From JALHOP01 sp964484195 (lineage in GTDB: Bacteria > Myxococcota > XYA12-FULL-58-9 > JALHOP01), in the NCBI GenBank assembly GCA_964484195.1, contig CAZAER010000016.1, positions 39,880-103,879 of the forward strand: a stretch of 64,000 bases of DNA, given 5' to 3'. Both the position numbers and the translations under genes were made by a program. Below are positions 19,401 through 28,136 of this stretch, one piece after another (position 1 is the first letter of the stretch; the number at the start of each line of letters is the position of its first letter). The notes beneath the pieces are model-generated. The model saw only the letters and a list, made by a program, of their open reading frames with translations. It had not been told where the DNA came from and made no database searches.

Positions 19401-20531
19401 GTTGGTGTTGTCGAAGCCGTCGTCGGAGTACGCCTTGAAGACCACCTCGGGCACGAACTGCTCAGCGGCGCTCGGGTCGACGTCGACCTGGTCGAGATCG
19501 GCCGTCGTCGGGATGGTTTCGACGCTGCGATAGCAGTTGGCGCGGAACGCGGCACTCTGTCCGGGCGACGTCGTCGTCGGATTCTCCGTGCACGGCTCGC
19601 GATAGCAGTGCGTCGAGGTGGTGTCCGCGCACTTCGGCACGGCTTCGCCGGGCACGAACGCGACGCCGTCGGCGACGAGCTGCACGCCGACCCAGGACCA
19701 TTCGGTGGTCGGTGAGAAGAGATCGTCCGGCGGCTGCTGGCAGATCGGCGCGTCCGGCGGGAAATCGTCAGGGAGGCAGTAGCCCGTCGTCGGATCGGGA
19801 TCGAGCGTCAGCTCGCAGTACTCACCGATCTCGCAGTCGAGGAACGACTGGCAGGTGTCGCCGCGCTGCACGCAGCGGTCGAACACGCACACGTCATCGT
19901 CGTTGGGGCCTGCGCCGCGTACGTCACAGCAGACGGTGCCGAAAGTTCCTGGCGCTCCGTTGTTGCCGCAGAGCTGCCCACCGCCGGTGAGCGAGCAATC
20001 TTTGATGCAGGTGACACCTTCGTTGCAAACGAACCCAGTGGCCGAGTCGCAGCAGAGCGAGCCGTCGGTGCCACAGCGATCATCGGCGACATTCGGGCAC
20101 GGCGGCTGACACACGCGGTCATAAACGCACTCGGTCCCTGCGGTGCAGCATTCACGCGAGATCGTGCAACGCGGTACGGCGCAAACCGCAACGCATGCCC
20201 CTTCGACGCACTCCTGACCGCCCGGGCACGGATCGGGACTGAAGCCGCAACCGCCGCCGCCACCATCGCCGTCGAAGTCGCCGAAGCCGTCACCAATGAG
20301 GCTATCGCCGTCGACGTCGGCACCATCACCGGTGCCATCGCCGTTGACGCTGTCGCCGCCGTCCCCTTCGTCTTCGTCGGTGGGATCTCGGTCGAACCGG
20401 TCGAACTCGCTCACCGCATCATCGGCGTTGAGATAAAGCTCTCCCCCGCAACCCACCAAAGGTGACAACGCGAGCAACGAAGCGACGAACCATGACCGTG
20501 GGCAACGGCCAATCGATGTGAGCATGATCAC
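16470..20531 (-). CDS. Large Cys-rich FG-GAP/CARDB lipoprotein, paralog B
   Basis: A 1,353-residue predicted surface lipoprotein. The signal peptide ends LSPLVGCGG (lipobox LVGC). Next are an acidic Asp/Gly repeat linker and short CxxGxxC modules (CPGGQECVEGACV). Long FG-GAP/VCBS-like repeats contain Ca-binding-type loops such as DFDGDGRPEV and DVDGDSNSEI. A cysteine-rich block with CGWNGTACQTC-type units follows, and a C-terminal CARDB-like beta domain ends in LDLDCTDIGG. Its start (GTG, or ATG two codons on) overlaps the stop of paralog A, so both are one transcription unit. It probably acts in adhesion or binding at the cell surface; there is no enzymatic motif. Confidence 0.85.
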   Translation of the reverse strand: MIMLTSIGRCPRSWFVASLLALSPLVGCGGELYLNADDAVSEFDRFDRDPTDEDEGDGGDSVNGDGTGDGADVDGDSLIGDGFGDFDGDGGGGGCGFSPDPCPGGQECVEGACVAVCAVPRCTISRECCTAGTECVYDRVCQPPCPNVADDRCGTDGSLCCDSATGFVCNEGVTCIKDCSLTGGGQLCGNNGAPGTFGTVCCDVRGAGPNDDDVCVFDRCVQRGDTCQSFLDCEIGEYCELTLDPDPTTGYCLPDDFPPDAPICQQPPDDLFSPTTEWSWVGVQLVADGVAFVPGEAVPKCADTTSTHCYREPCTENPTTTSPGQSAAFRANCYRSVETIPTTADLDQVDVDPSAAEQFVPEVVFKAYSDDGFDNTNGNLLIIADGRADADLPATGTPSKQQRSKLVIYGETRGHVALGNLDGDAQLEIVAAHKNGLCAYDPFDTNGAPRANALKWCTTAGSLDTRYSGGAPHLADLDADGVVEIIMAGVIVRDNGASASILVDLGTTNQAAESNTGARCSAPADECFAVSALADVNLDGKPDLLAGDRAWTIQRNPTGGVPVGRITGNDGWVADPLWAAHYAGGGNNQAPVSVNIGDGRGFPGVGDFVDNTLAPYNRPTNTPEVAIVFAGAVYILSGENGEVLRSPVAGSTVNLAFQLLNNRGGPPNIADFDGDGRPEVSFAGTGCMVVVDPDCAANDAAGRVALVSNPSSGCNVAVPTVAGPERCTIEVNGTLDDEVGVLWQYQTQDQSSAVTGTSVFDFQGDGKAEVLYNDECFFRVFEGSTSDILYERPNSHRTATEYPIVVDVDGDSNSEIVVVSTGDQSSRYSSGRDRCGGPLLDSAAAQTTCTGGNRACGNLGGCGWNGTACQTCSAFVTQATCEPPIAAAPSTCGSRANNTAACHVTGGCGLDNGACRTCAAVDDQTACNAASGCWWNGGDNRCYTTCDTVKDGNDADATINNECAATPNCVMAGTTCTFRPNGCDWNATSSTCVQSCANAYDTSDTDGNFNNECNALPACRSLLGTCDTWAYRRTGEDYVPAACTCADHTDQTSCDAGRGCRWNGSTCVVVTGDVTAGNCGSYATRAECQAHVDDCIWDAYQGASGTCEENPRGQAYVCLESTWGVTVFGDTSDLWVKTLPYWYEHPYHITNQDRFGTVIPDWGVCYSGSQCSAQTNAAACEATFVSGSSGPLCEFGDSNPDFYNNFRQNVPGFVPLNAPDLQVQAVVASLQNCPPQVTVVARIVNKGRAGIRAVDANIGFYRLPTAQTPTQTAQTVTPFALLDLPVDLLPGGSVQVTAVYTVPSTEAPIDLDFRVIANPEFLLNGDPDLPTFECNGSNNSADVLDLDCTDIGG

Positions 20532-23500
20532 CCGCCGATATCAGTACAGTCGAGGTCGAGGATATCTCTCGAGTTGTTGGTGTTGTTGCACTCGAAGTTG
20601 TCTTCGGTCGGCGCCGTCAGGAACTCGGGGTTCGCGATGACGCGGAAGTCGAGGCCGATCGGCGCTTCCGACGCCGGCACCGTGTAAATGGCGCTGACGA
20701 TGGCGGCACCACCCGGGAGCAAGTCCTGCGGTAGGTCGCGACGCGCGAACGGGGTGACCGTTTGCGCCGTCTGCAGCGCCGTCTCTCCCGAGTTCAGCAA
20801 GCGATAGAAGGTGATGTCGGCGTCCTCGGCCCGGATGCCGGCGCGGCCCTTGTTGATGACGCGCGCGATGATCGTGATCTGCGGCGGGCAGGTCAGCAGG
20901 TCCGCCACGACGGACTCGATTTGCAAGTCGGGCGCGTTGAGCGGCACGAAGCCTGGGACGTTTTGGCGGAAGTTGTTGTAGAAGTCCGGGTTCGGGTCGC
21001 CGTATTCGCACAGCGGGCCAGCGGAGCCGGATACGAACGTCTCTTCGCACTGCACCGGGTCGGTCTCGGCGGCGCATTGCGAGCCGGTATAGCAGACGTT
21101 CCAGTCAGGAATGACCCGGCCGAAGCGGTCCTGATTGGTGATGTGGAACGGGTGCTCGAACCAGTACGGTAGCGTCTTCACCCAGAGGTCGGAGGTGTCG
21201 CCGAAGGTGGTGATACCCCATGTACCCTCCAAACAAACCATCGCTTGGCTGCGCGGGTTCTCCTCGCAGGCGCCGGTTCCGCCCTGGAATGGGTCCCAGA
21301 TGCAGTCGTCCATGTGCGTCTGGCACGTGGGGCGGTCGGGGTAAGAGCCGCAGTTGCCGGCGGTCGCGGCGTTGGTGACGACGACGCAGCTCGTACCGTT
21401 CCAGCGACAACCACGGCCGGCGTCGCACTCCGGTTGCTGGGTGTGGTCGGCGCAAGTGCACGATGCGGGAGTGAAGAGCTCCCATTCGGCGCGCTGGTAC
21501 GCGGCGGGTTTGCACGTATTCAGGAGCTGACGGCAGTAGAGCGAGTTGTTGCACTCGTCGGTGATGTTGGTGTTGCCGTCGGTGCCGTCGAAGATGCGCG
21601 TGCAGTCTTGGCGGCAGGTGGTCGCGGCGGCATCCCATCCGCAGCCGTTGACGCGACGCACGCACGTCGTGCCGTTGTGCACGCAGCCCGGGGTGCCGTT
21701 GCACTCCAGGTTGATGGTCGCGTCGCCGTCATTGCCGTCGCGGATGCCCGTGCACAGCGTCGTGATGCAGGCCGAGCCGGTCCAGCTGCAACCGCTCGAC
21801 TGAGCGCCGGTGCATGCGCCGTTGGTCGACAACGAGGCGCACGGCACACAAGCGCCGCTTTGGACACCGCAACCGCCGCTGTCGATGCAGTCGGCGGTCG
21901 AGCGCGTGTTGCAAGCAGGGGCAACCGGCGTGAACTGCAGCGGGTCGCAGAGCTGATTGCTGTTCAAGTTTGCGCAAGAGACGCAGGCGCTACCGTTCCA
22001 ACCGCAGCCACCGGTGTTCGAGCAGTTGGTGTTGTTGAGCGCGCCGCAGTTCGGCGTGCCGTCCGCAGCCCCGAGAGCGGGTCCGCCGCAGCGGTCACGA
22101 CGCGAAGTGTAGAACGACGACTGGTCGCCGTTCGAGGTGATGACGATCTCGGAATTGGAGTCACCGTCGACGTCGACGACGATCGGGTATTCGGTGATGG
22201 TGCGGTTCGAGCTCGGGCGCTCATAGAGGATGTCGGCGGTCGCACCCTCGAAGACGCGGAAGAAGCACTCGTCGTTGTAGAGCACTTCGGCCTTGCCATC
22301 GCCCTGGAAGTCGAACACCGAGGTGCCCGTTACAGCGGACGATTGGTCTTGGGTTTGGTACTGCCACAAGACGCCAATGTGCTCACCGATGTCGGCCTGG
22401 ACGTCGATGGTGCAGGTGCGTTGCGGCGGCGAGGCGCCAGGGACCGCGACGTTGCAGCCCGAGTTGGGTGTGCTAGCGAGCGCGACGCGGCCGGCAGCGT
22501 CGGCGGCGAAGCAGTCGGGGTCGACGACGACCATACAGCCGGTACCCGCGAAGCTCACCTCGGGACGTCCGTCACCGTCGAAGTCGGCGATGTTCGGCGG
22601 ACCGCCACGAGCGTTCAAATATTTGAACGCAAGGTTGCGGGTGACGCCGGAGACCGGCGAGCTCAAGACGATGCCGGTCTCGCCGCTGACGATGTACACG
22701 CCACCGTCGTAGATGTACGCGACCTCCGGTGTGTCGGTGGGCCGGTTGTAGGGAGGCAGCCGGTTGTCGACGAAATTCGCGACGCTCGGGTAGCCGCGAC
22801 CGACGCCGATGGTCCAAGGCTGCGGCGTGCTGCCGCCGGCGTACGACGCCGACCAGATGCGATCGGCGACCCAACCGTCGGTGCCGGTGATGCGCTCGAC
22901 GCCGATGGGGCTCACCGGATTGCGGCGGATCGTCCACGCTTTGTCGCCGGCCAACAGATCCGGGAGGCCGTCGCCGTTCACGTCGGCGACGGTGGTCAGG
23001 GCGAAGCACTCGGAGTTGTTGTCGCAGCGATCACCGGCACTGGCGAACGCGACGCTGTCACCGACGAAGCCGACGCCGACCAAGAGGGTGCCCGAGCCGC
23101 CGTCATCGCGGACGACGTTGCCGCCGATGATGATTTCCGGGACGCCATCGGCGTTGAAGTCGGCGAAGTGCGGCGCCGAGCCGTCGTAGCGGATGTCCAT
23201 CGCGCCGCTCGACAAGCACCAACGCTTGGCGTTCGCGGCGATGGTCGGCGGCGACATGCCTTGGTCGACGTACGGGTCGTAGACGCACAAGCCGTTCATA
23301 TTGCCGGTGGCGATTTCGAGCTGCGGGTCGCTGTCGAGGTTCGCGATCGCGGAGTGACCACGGGTCGCGCCCCAGATGACCAGCTTGCTGCGCTGCTGCT
23401 TCGACGGCGTGCCCGTGCCTGGGAGCTCTTCGTCGCTACGGCCGTCCGCGATGACGAGCACGTTGCGCAGGTCGAAGCCGGCGTCATTCGAGTAAGCCTT

Positions 23501-24622
23501 GAATACGACCTCGGGCACGACCTTCTGAATCAGGGGGTCGGGGTCGTGGTCGACGAGATCGAGGTCGGCGGTCACGGGCACGATGGCGACGTTGCGGAAG
23601 CACTGCGCCTGGAAGTTCGCGGACTGTGCTGGACTCGCGCTGTTGGGGATGGCCGTGCAGGGCTCACGATAGCAATTGATGTCGCCGGCTGCGGCGCACT
23701 TCGGGATCACCTGACCATCGGTGAAGTTGTTGGTGAAGTCGGTATCGTTACCGTCGCTGCCGACGAGCTGGATGCCAACCCACGACCACTCGGTCTCCGG
23801 CTCGAAGGTATCGTCCGGCGCCTCTTGGCAGATCGGCGCGTCAGGCGGGAAGTCATTGGGCAGGCAGTAGCCGGTGTCGGGCTCGCCGCTGCTCGTCTCT
23901 TCGTGGAGAGTCAGCTCGCAGTACTCGCCGATTTCGCAGTCGAGGAACGATTCGCACTCGCCGCCGCGAGCAACGCAGCGGTTGAAGACGCAGACGTCGT
24001 CGTCTTCGTCGGTGCCGGGATTTCGTCCGTCGCAGCAGACGGTGCCGAACGAGGCAGGGGTTCCGGTGCCGCAGAGAGGACCGTCGTCGGGGCCGCAATT
24101 CTGAACGCAGGTGAGAGACTCGCCGCAAACCTGCGTCGGCGAGTTGCAGCACAGCTCACCGGTGCTGCCGCAACGCTCGTCGGTTGGATTGGGGCACGCG
24201 GGCAGACAGAAGCGATCATTCACGCAGGTTTCGCCGGCGCCGCAACAGGCGCGCGAGACTTCGCAGCGCGGCACGGGGCAGATCGTCACGCAGGCGCCCT
24301 CGACGCACTCCTGGCCGCCGGGGCACGGCTCGGGATTGAAGCCGCAACCGCCACCACCACCATCGCCGTCGAAGTCACCGAAGCCGTCGCCGATGAGGCT
24401 GTCACCGTCGACGTCGCCGCCACCATCACCGGTGCCGTCGCCGGTACCGTCGCCCCCGTCGCCTTCGTCCTCGTCGGTCGGGTCGCGATCGAAGCGGTCG
24501 AACTCGCTGACGGCGTCGTCGGCGTTCAAGTAGAGCTCGCCGCCGCAGCCTGCCAAAGGCAACAGCGCGAGGAGCGAGACGAGGGACACCGACCGATGGC
24601 AGCGGCTAAAAAGAGTGCGCAT
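20528..24622 (-). CDS. Large Cys-rich FG-GAP/CARDB lipoprotein, paralog A
   Basis: A 1,364-residue tandem paralog of the next gene with the same order of parts: signal peptide (LLPLAGCGG), acidic Gly/Asp linker, CxxGxxC modules, FG-GAP repeats, cysteine-rich repeats and CARDB-like end. Long identical blocks remain (for example FDRFDRDPTDEDEGDGGD and FYNNFRQNVPGFVPLNAPDL). The cysteine-rich middle has diverged most. The ATG at 24622, preceded by AAGGAT, is preferred over more upstream starts because it places the lipobox about 23 residues in. It is divergent from holB, with 79 bp between the starts. Confidence 0.87.
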   Translation of the reverse strand: MRTLFSRCHRSVSLVSLLALLPLAGCGGELYLNADDAVSEFDRFDRDPTDEDEGDGGDGTGDGTGDGGGDVDGDSLIGDGFGDFDGDGGGGGCGFNPEPCPGGQECVEGACVTICPVPRCEVSRACCGAGETCVNDRFCLPACPNPTDERCGSTGELCCNSPTQVCGESLTCVQNCGPDDGPLCGTGTPASFGTVCCDGRNPGTDEDDDVCVFNRCVARGGECESFLDCEIGEYCELTLHEETSSGEPDTGYCLPNDFPPDAPICQEAPDDTFEPETEWSWVGIQLVGSDGNDTDFTNNFTDGQVIPKCAAAGDINCYREPCTAIPNSASPAQSANFQAQCFRNVAIVPVTADLDLVDHDPDPLIQKVVPEVVFKAYSNDAGFDLRNVLVIADGRSDEELPGTGTPSKQQRSKLVIWGATRGHSAIANLDSDPQLEIATGNMNGLCVYDPYVDQGMSPPTIAANAKRWCLSSGAMDIRYDGSAPHFADFNADGVPEIIIGGNVVRDDGGSGTLLVGVGFVGDSVAFASAGDRCDNNSECFALTTVADVNGDGLPDLLAGDKAWTIRRNPVSPIGVERITGTDGWVADRIWSASYAGGSTPQPWTIGVGRGYPSVANFVDNRLPPYNRPTDTPEVAYIYDGGVYIVSGETGIVLSSPVSGVTRNLAFKYLNARGGPPNIADFDGDGRPEVSFAGTGCMVVVDPDCFAADAAGRVALASTPNSGCNVAVPGASPPQRTCTIDVQADIGEHIGVLWQYQTQDQSSAVTGTSVFDFQGDGKAEVLYNDECFFRVFEGATADILYERPSSNRTITEYPIVVDVDGDSNSEIVITSNGDQSSFYTSRRDRCGGPALGAADGTPNCGALNNTNCSNTGGCGWNGSACVSCANLNSNQLCDPLQFTPVAPACNTRSTADCIDSGGCGVQSGACVPCASLSTNGACTGAQSSGCSWTGSACITTLCTGIRDGNDGDATINLECNGTPGCVHNGTTCVRRVNGCGWDAAATTCRQDCTRIFDGTDGNTNITDECNNSLYCRQLLNTCKPAAYQRAEWELFTPASCTCADHTQQPECDAGRGCRWNGTSCVVVTNAATAGNCGSYPDRPTCQTHMDDCIWDPFQGGTGACEENPRSQAMVCLEGTWGITTFGDTSDLWVKTLPYWFEHPFHITNQDRFGRVIPDWNVCYTGSQCAAETDPVQCEETFVSGSAGPLCEYGDPNPDFYNNFRQNVPGFVPLNAPDLQIESVVADLLTCPPQITIIARVINKGRAGIRAEDADITFYRLLNSGETALQTAQTVTPFARRDLPQDLLPGGAAIVSAIYTVPASEAPIGLDFRVIANPEFLTAPTEDNFECNNTNNSRDILDLDCTDIGG

Positions 24623-24701
24623 ACGATCCTTAAGAACCTCGCCGACCGTAGGGACAGCAGAGCAGCTACGTGACGCCCGCACCCGGGTCGTGTCATAGCC
24701 T

Positions 24702-25682
24702 ATGTCTATGCAGGCGCTCACGGAGCTCCAACCCCATCAGCCACACGCCGTGCCCGTCCTGGCCGCCGCCTTGCGCAGCCAGCGCCTCCACCACGCTTAT
24801 CTATTTACATCGAGAGACCTGGGTTCTGCACGAAACCTCATGCAGTCTTTTTCGGGGAGTTTGGTGTGTGTGCAGCGCCGCGACGTCGACGCCTGCGGCA
24901 CGTGTGTAGCCTGTCGTAAGCTCGCGGAGGGCAACCACCCCGACGTCACCCGCCTGTTGCCCAACGAAAAAGGCGTCATCCCGATTGACGCAGTGCGTGA
25001 TGTCACGGCACGGCTGGCGTTGAAGGCCTCCGAAGCACCCACCAAGGTGGTCATCGTCGAGCGCGCCGAGCGCATGAACGAGGCTGCCCAGAACGCCCTC
25101 TTGAAGACGCTCGAGGAGCCCGCCGGCCCCACCTGCTTCCTCATCGCCACGTCGCGCATCAAGGCGCTCGCCATCACCATCCGCTCGCGCTGCCAGCGCC
25201 TCCGGCTCGCGACCCGCGCCGAATCGACGGCAGTCGCCGAGCTGCGAGCAGCCCATCCCGACCTCGACCAGAAGCTCGCGCGCATCGCCGCTGCGTTGGC
25301 GTCGGGCGACACCGAGAGCGCGCAGGCGACGCTCGAGGCCGGGCTCGCGGACCTCGACCAGCGCTTGAACGAAGCCACGGGCGACGCATCGATGCGCGGC
25401 GCCATCGCGGCAGCGGCAGACCTTGGCGCCGAGCGCGACAAGGCAGATCTCGCTTTGGCGCTCCTCGAGATCGCCGTGCGCGACGGGCTCGCCAAAGCGC
25501 ACGGCGCGGGTGACCATCACGTCTTGGGTGAGGTGCTCGACGTGCCGTCGCGCCAGCTCGCAAAAGCGGCTGCGGTGCTCACCGAGCTGCGCAGCATGCA
25601 GAACCTCTATGTCAATCGCACTCTGGCGCTCGAAAGCGTGCTCCTGGCGCTGCGCGGAGACGTGCGCGGCTCCGCGGCGTGA
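24702..25682 (+). CDS. holB: DNA polymerase III delta-prime subunit
   Basis: A 326-residue clamp-loader subunit. The N-terminal region resembles DnaX/HolB AAA+ (SQRLHHAYLF), but the Walker A loop is absent, as is common in delta-prime. The zinc module is CGTCVACRKL after an upstream Cys, and KVVIVERAERMNEAAQNALLKTLEEP is the conserved sensor region, followed by the SRC-type arginine finger (TIRSRCQRL). The start is ATG at 24702, with an equivalent ATG two codons later. Its stop overlaps the GTG of ricT. The holB-ricT pair is conserved in many bacteria, which supports the call. Confidence 0.9.
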   Translation: MSMQALTELQPHQPHAVPVLAAALRSQRLHHAYLFTSRDLGSARNLMQSFSGSLVCVQRRDVDACGTCVACRKLAEGNHPDVTRLLPNEKGVIPIDAVRDVTARLALKASEAPTKVVIVERAERMNEAAQNALLKTLEEPAGPTCFLIATSRIKALAITIRSRCQRLRLATRAESTAVAELRAAHPDLDQKLARIAAALASGDTESAQATLEAGLADLDQRLNEATGDASMRGAIAAAADLGAERDKADLALALLEIAVRDGLAKAHGAGDHHVLGEVLDVPSRQLAKAAAVLTELRSMQNLYVNRTLALESVLLALRGDVRGSAA

Positions 25683-26623
25683 GCGAACAGCGGGTCTTCG
25701 TCCGCTTTCGCGTTCCAGGTGAAGGCGCGATCTATCGCGCCGGCGAGACTGTGTTGCGACGCGGCGATCGGGTCATCGCCGAGACCGAACGAGGTCTGTC
25801 GGTGGGAACCGTGCTCGCCGAGCGGCCGGTCACGGAAGAAACCGTGCGCCAGATCACCCGCCCCATGTCGGAAGCCGACGAGCGTCAGGCGCGCGCCAAT
25901 GTCATTCGCGAGCGCGAAGCCTTCACCTTCTGCGCCGAAGCCATCAAACGCCATGCCCTCGCCATGAAGTTGGTGTCGGTCGAGGTCACGCACGCTGGCA
26001 CGCGCGCCATCTTCAACTTCTCGAGTGACGACCGCATCGATTTCCGAGGACTGGTGAAAGACCTCGCGCAGCGCTTCCAAACGCGCATCGAAATGCGCCA
26101 GATCGGCGTCCGCGACGCGGCCCGGCACACCGGTGGCATCGGCGCCTGCGGCCGCGAGCTCTGCTGCTCGACTTGGCTGCCCGAGTTCCAACCCATCTCG
26201 GTGAAGATGGCAAAAGACCAAAATCTCACGGTCAACCAAGACAAGCTCTCGGGCTTGTGCGGCCGACTGCGTTGCTGCCTGCAATACGAGCAGAGCGCCT
26301 ACGAAGCGCAGCGCGACGAGCTGCCGAAGCTAGGAAAGCGCGTGCTCACGCCGCAAGGCGAGGGTCGAGTCAAAGACGTGAACGTCCTCAAACGGCTGGT
26401 GCGGGTGCAGCTCGAGAACGGCAGCTACACCGAGGTGCCCGCCGAGGCGGTCACGCGCCCCGCCGCCGTCATCGAGCAGATGGCCATGTCGCAGAAAGCG
26501 GAAGCGGAGCGCGCCGCCATCATCGCGGCGGGCGGCACTCCGCCAAAGCGTAAACGTCGCAAGAAGAAAAAGCCCAGCGGGGAGCCCGATGGCTCCGGCG
26601 GGCCTCAAGGACAGAGCGTGTAG
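25679..26623 (+). CDS. ricT: PSP1-domain protein RicT/YaaT
   Basis: A 314-residue PSP1-family protein. The core has the family blocks EREAFTFCAEAIKRHAL and KLVSVE, and the cysteine signature CGRELCCSTWL...CGRLRCCLQYE. In Bacillus RicT these cysteines take part in Fe-S cluster formation within the RicA/RicF/RicT complex, which affects RNase Y activity and signalling. Neither ricA nor ricF is in the window. The C-terminus is a Lys-rich tail (KRKRRKKKK) typical of the family. The GTG at 25679 overlaps the holB stop. Confidence 0.9.
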   Translation: MSEQRVFVRFRVPGEGAIYRAGETVLRRGDRVIAETERGLSVGTVLAERPVTEETVRQITRPMSEADERQARANVIREREAFTFCAEAIKRHALAMKLVSVEVTHAGTRAIFNFSSDDRIDFRGLVKDLAQRFQTRIEMRQIGVRDAARHTGGIGACGRELCCSTWLPEFQPISVKMAKDQNLTVNQDKLSGLCGRLRCCLQYEQSAYEAQRDELPKLGKRVLTPQGEGRVKDVNVLKRLVRVQLENGSYTEVPAEAVTRPAAVIEQMAMSQKAEAERAAIIAAGGTPPKRKRRKKKKPSGEPDGSGGPQGQSV

Positions 26624-28125
26624 TCCTCGTCGCAGCACTCGGGCCAGGGCACGTAACAGAGAGCCCCCGGGTCACTGCTCATCTGGTGATAACAGCGCCA
26701 GTAGGAGTCTTCGCCGAAGATGCAGCAACAAATGTCGTTGCCGGGATCGGTGCCGCCTGTCGGAAGCTTGGTGATCGCGTCAGCTGCCGTCGGCTTGATG
26801 CGATAGGTGTTGACCGTTTGAGCGGCGTCGCGCATCGCATGGACGAGGTCTGAGCCCTTGAGGTCGGTGCGCCCCGAGTCCTCGAGCACCTTGCCGAGGG
26901 TCATCGCGAGCTGCGGCGCCGCGAACGACGTGCCACCGTTGCTGCCGCAGCGGGTCTCTTCTGCCTCGCAGCAGAAGCTGTCGCCGTATGCGTACATGAG
27001 ATCGTCGAGGCGCTGGGAGCGGTTCGTAAACTCACTCTGCTGGTAGGTGGACGTCGCCGAAGCGGCGAGCAGGATGTTCTCGAAAGCGGTCGGATAGGCG
27101 ACGCGGACCTCGTTGATGATCGTCGTGACGTCGAGCGCCGCGTTGCCGGCCGCGAGCGTGAACACGAACTTGTCGCCGATGGTGGCACGAGCCGCGACCG
27201 CGAGCGCCGCGATCCCGGAGAGCCAGTCTTTGTAGGCCGCGCGATAGCAGGTGGCGTCACACGCGGGAGAGATGTTCGGCCCGACGCTCAAATTGATGAT
27301 CGACATGTGGCCGCGGTTGTCCGCTCCAGCGAGCAGGCCGGCGAGAGCCCATTGGATCTCCGCCATCGACGTGTCGCCGCCGACTTCGACGCTGGCCTCG
27401 ACCGCCGTGCCGAGGTCGATATCGACGTCACAGGCTGGTCCGCCTTCGTAAAGCTCATTCACCTGTTCCATCTCGCAGGCGATCTGAGCACCGTGCGAGA
27501 CACACGGCGTCGCGGACTCGCGGTGGTTCTTGAAGAGATCGACGGCGGCGACCTCGGCGCCACCACGCAACCCGTCGGTGCAATCGTAGGGGCCATCGGG
27601 CTGACCGCTGGCGTCGAAGGTATCGCCATCGGCGCAGGTGGCGTGGACGTTGGCGCCATAGGAGCCATTGGGGAAGGCGTCGCTCACCCAAGCCTGCGCC
27701 TGCGCGGCGGTGATGGCAGCGGTGACGTCGCCACTCACCTGCAGCAGGTAGAAGCCGGCGGCCGGGAGCCGCGCGCCGACCGTGTAGCCGCCCTGCTGGG
27801 CCCACGTATTGACCGCTGAAGCGGACGTCTCCGGTGACGTGAGCACCACGACCTCGCCGGCCATCGCCGGCACCGACACCGCCGCCGATGCGCCCGAGGG
27901 CGTGTAGGTGACGAGCGTGCGGGCGCCGTGGCTTACGACCGGCTGCTGATCGACCAAGAACGGCGGGAGCTCGACGATGTCGTCGTCGCCGCCGTCGCCG
28001 TCACCATCGTCGCCGTGGTGCCGATCTTGGTCGTGGTCATCGCCGTCACTGTTCGAGCTACTCGAGCAGGCCGTCAGCAAACACGTCGCGAAAACGAATC
28101 CGCGTACTACGCAGGCGTGCACCAC
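26605..28125 (-). CDS. Subtilisin-like serine protease lipoprotein
   Basis: A 506-residue predicted lipoprotein (lipobox LTAC), followed by a Ser/His/Asp/Gly linker, a propeptide-like region and a subtilase domain. The likely triad is Asp in AAVDLF (about residue 194), His in SHGAQIA (about 209) and Ser in NGGTSFAAPQ (about 400); LAAGNAA fits the oxyanion Asn. The Asp-His spacing is much shorter than in classical subtilisins. The C-terminus is cysteine-rich (NDICCCIF, PECCDEDY). The start is GTG with a strong GGAGG site upstream. The 3' end overlaps the convergent ricT by 19 bp. Confidence 0.82.
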   Translation of the reverse strand: MVHACVVRGFVFATCLLTACSSSSNSDGDDHDQDRHHGDDGDGDGGDDDIVELPPFLVDQQPVVSHGARTLVTYTPSGASAAVSVPAMAGEVVVLTSPETSASAVNTWAQQGGYTVGARLPAAGFYLLQVSGDVTAAITAAQAQAWVSDAFPNGSYGANVHATCADGDTFDASGQPDGPYDCTDGLRGGAEVAAVDLFKNHRESATPCVSHGAQIACEMEQVNELYEGGPACDVDIDLGTAVEASVEVGGDTSMAEIQWALAGLLAGADNRGHMSIINLSVGPNISPACDATCYRAAYKDWLSGIAALAVAARATIGDKFVFTLAAGNAALDVTTIINEVRVAYPTAFENILLAASATSTYQQSEFTNRSQRLDDLMYAYGDSFCCEAEETRCGSNGGTSFAAPQLAMTLGKVLEDSGRTDLKGSDLVHAMRDAAQTVNTYRIKPTAADAITKLPTGGTDPGNDICCCIFGEDSYWRCYHQMSSDPGALCYVPWPECCDEDYTLCP

Positions 28126-28129
28126 GTCA

Positions 28130-28135
28130 CCCTCC
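28130..28135 (-). promoter_or_regulatory. Ribosome-binding site fixing the protease start
   Basis: Read on the minus strand, a GGAGGG purine run ends about 4 bases before the first of two consecutive GTG codons. This supports GTG at 28125 as the start of the subtilisin-like gene, although no ATG is available near the signal peptide. Confidence 0.6.
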
Positions 28136-28136
28136 G

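Noticed and set aside
17000..24100. CRISPR or tandem DNA repeats in the lipoprotein genes
   Set aside because: Repetition is at protein level (cysteine modules and Asp/Gly linkers) with varied DNA and no regular repeat-spacer spacing.
21245..24673. A 1,142-codon open frame antisense to the first large lipoprotein gene
   Set aside because: It has the Arg/Ala/Val-rich composition produced by reading GC3-biased codons backwards, no family motif, and covers a well-supported gene on the other strand.
24702..25682. Missing Walker A in holB as a defect
   Set aside because: Loss of ATP-binding motifs is common in delta-prime subunits, so it is not evidence of a pseudogene.
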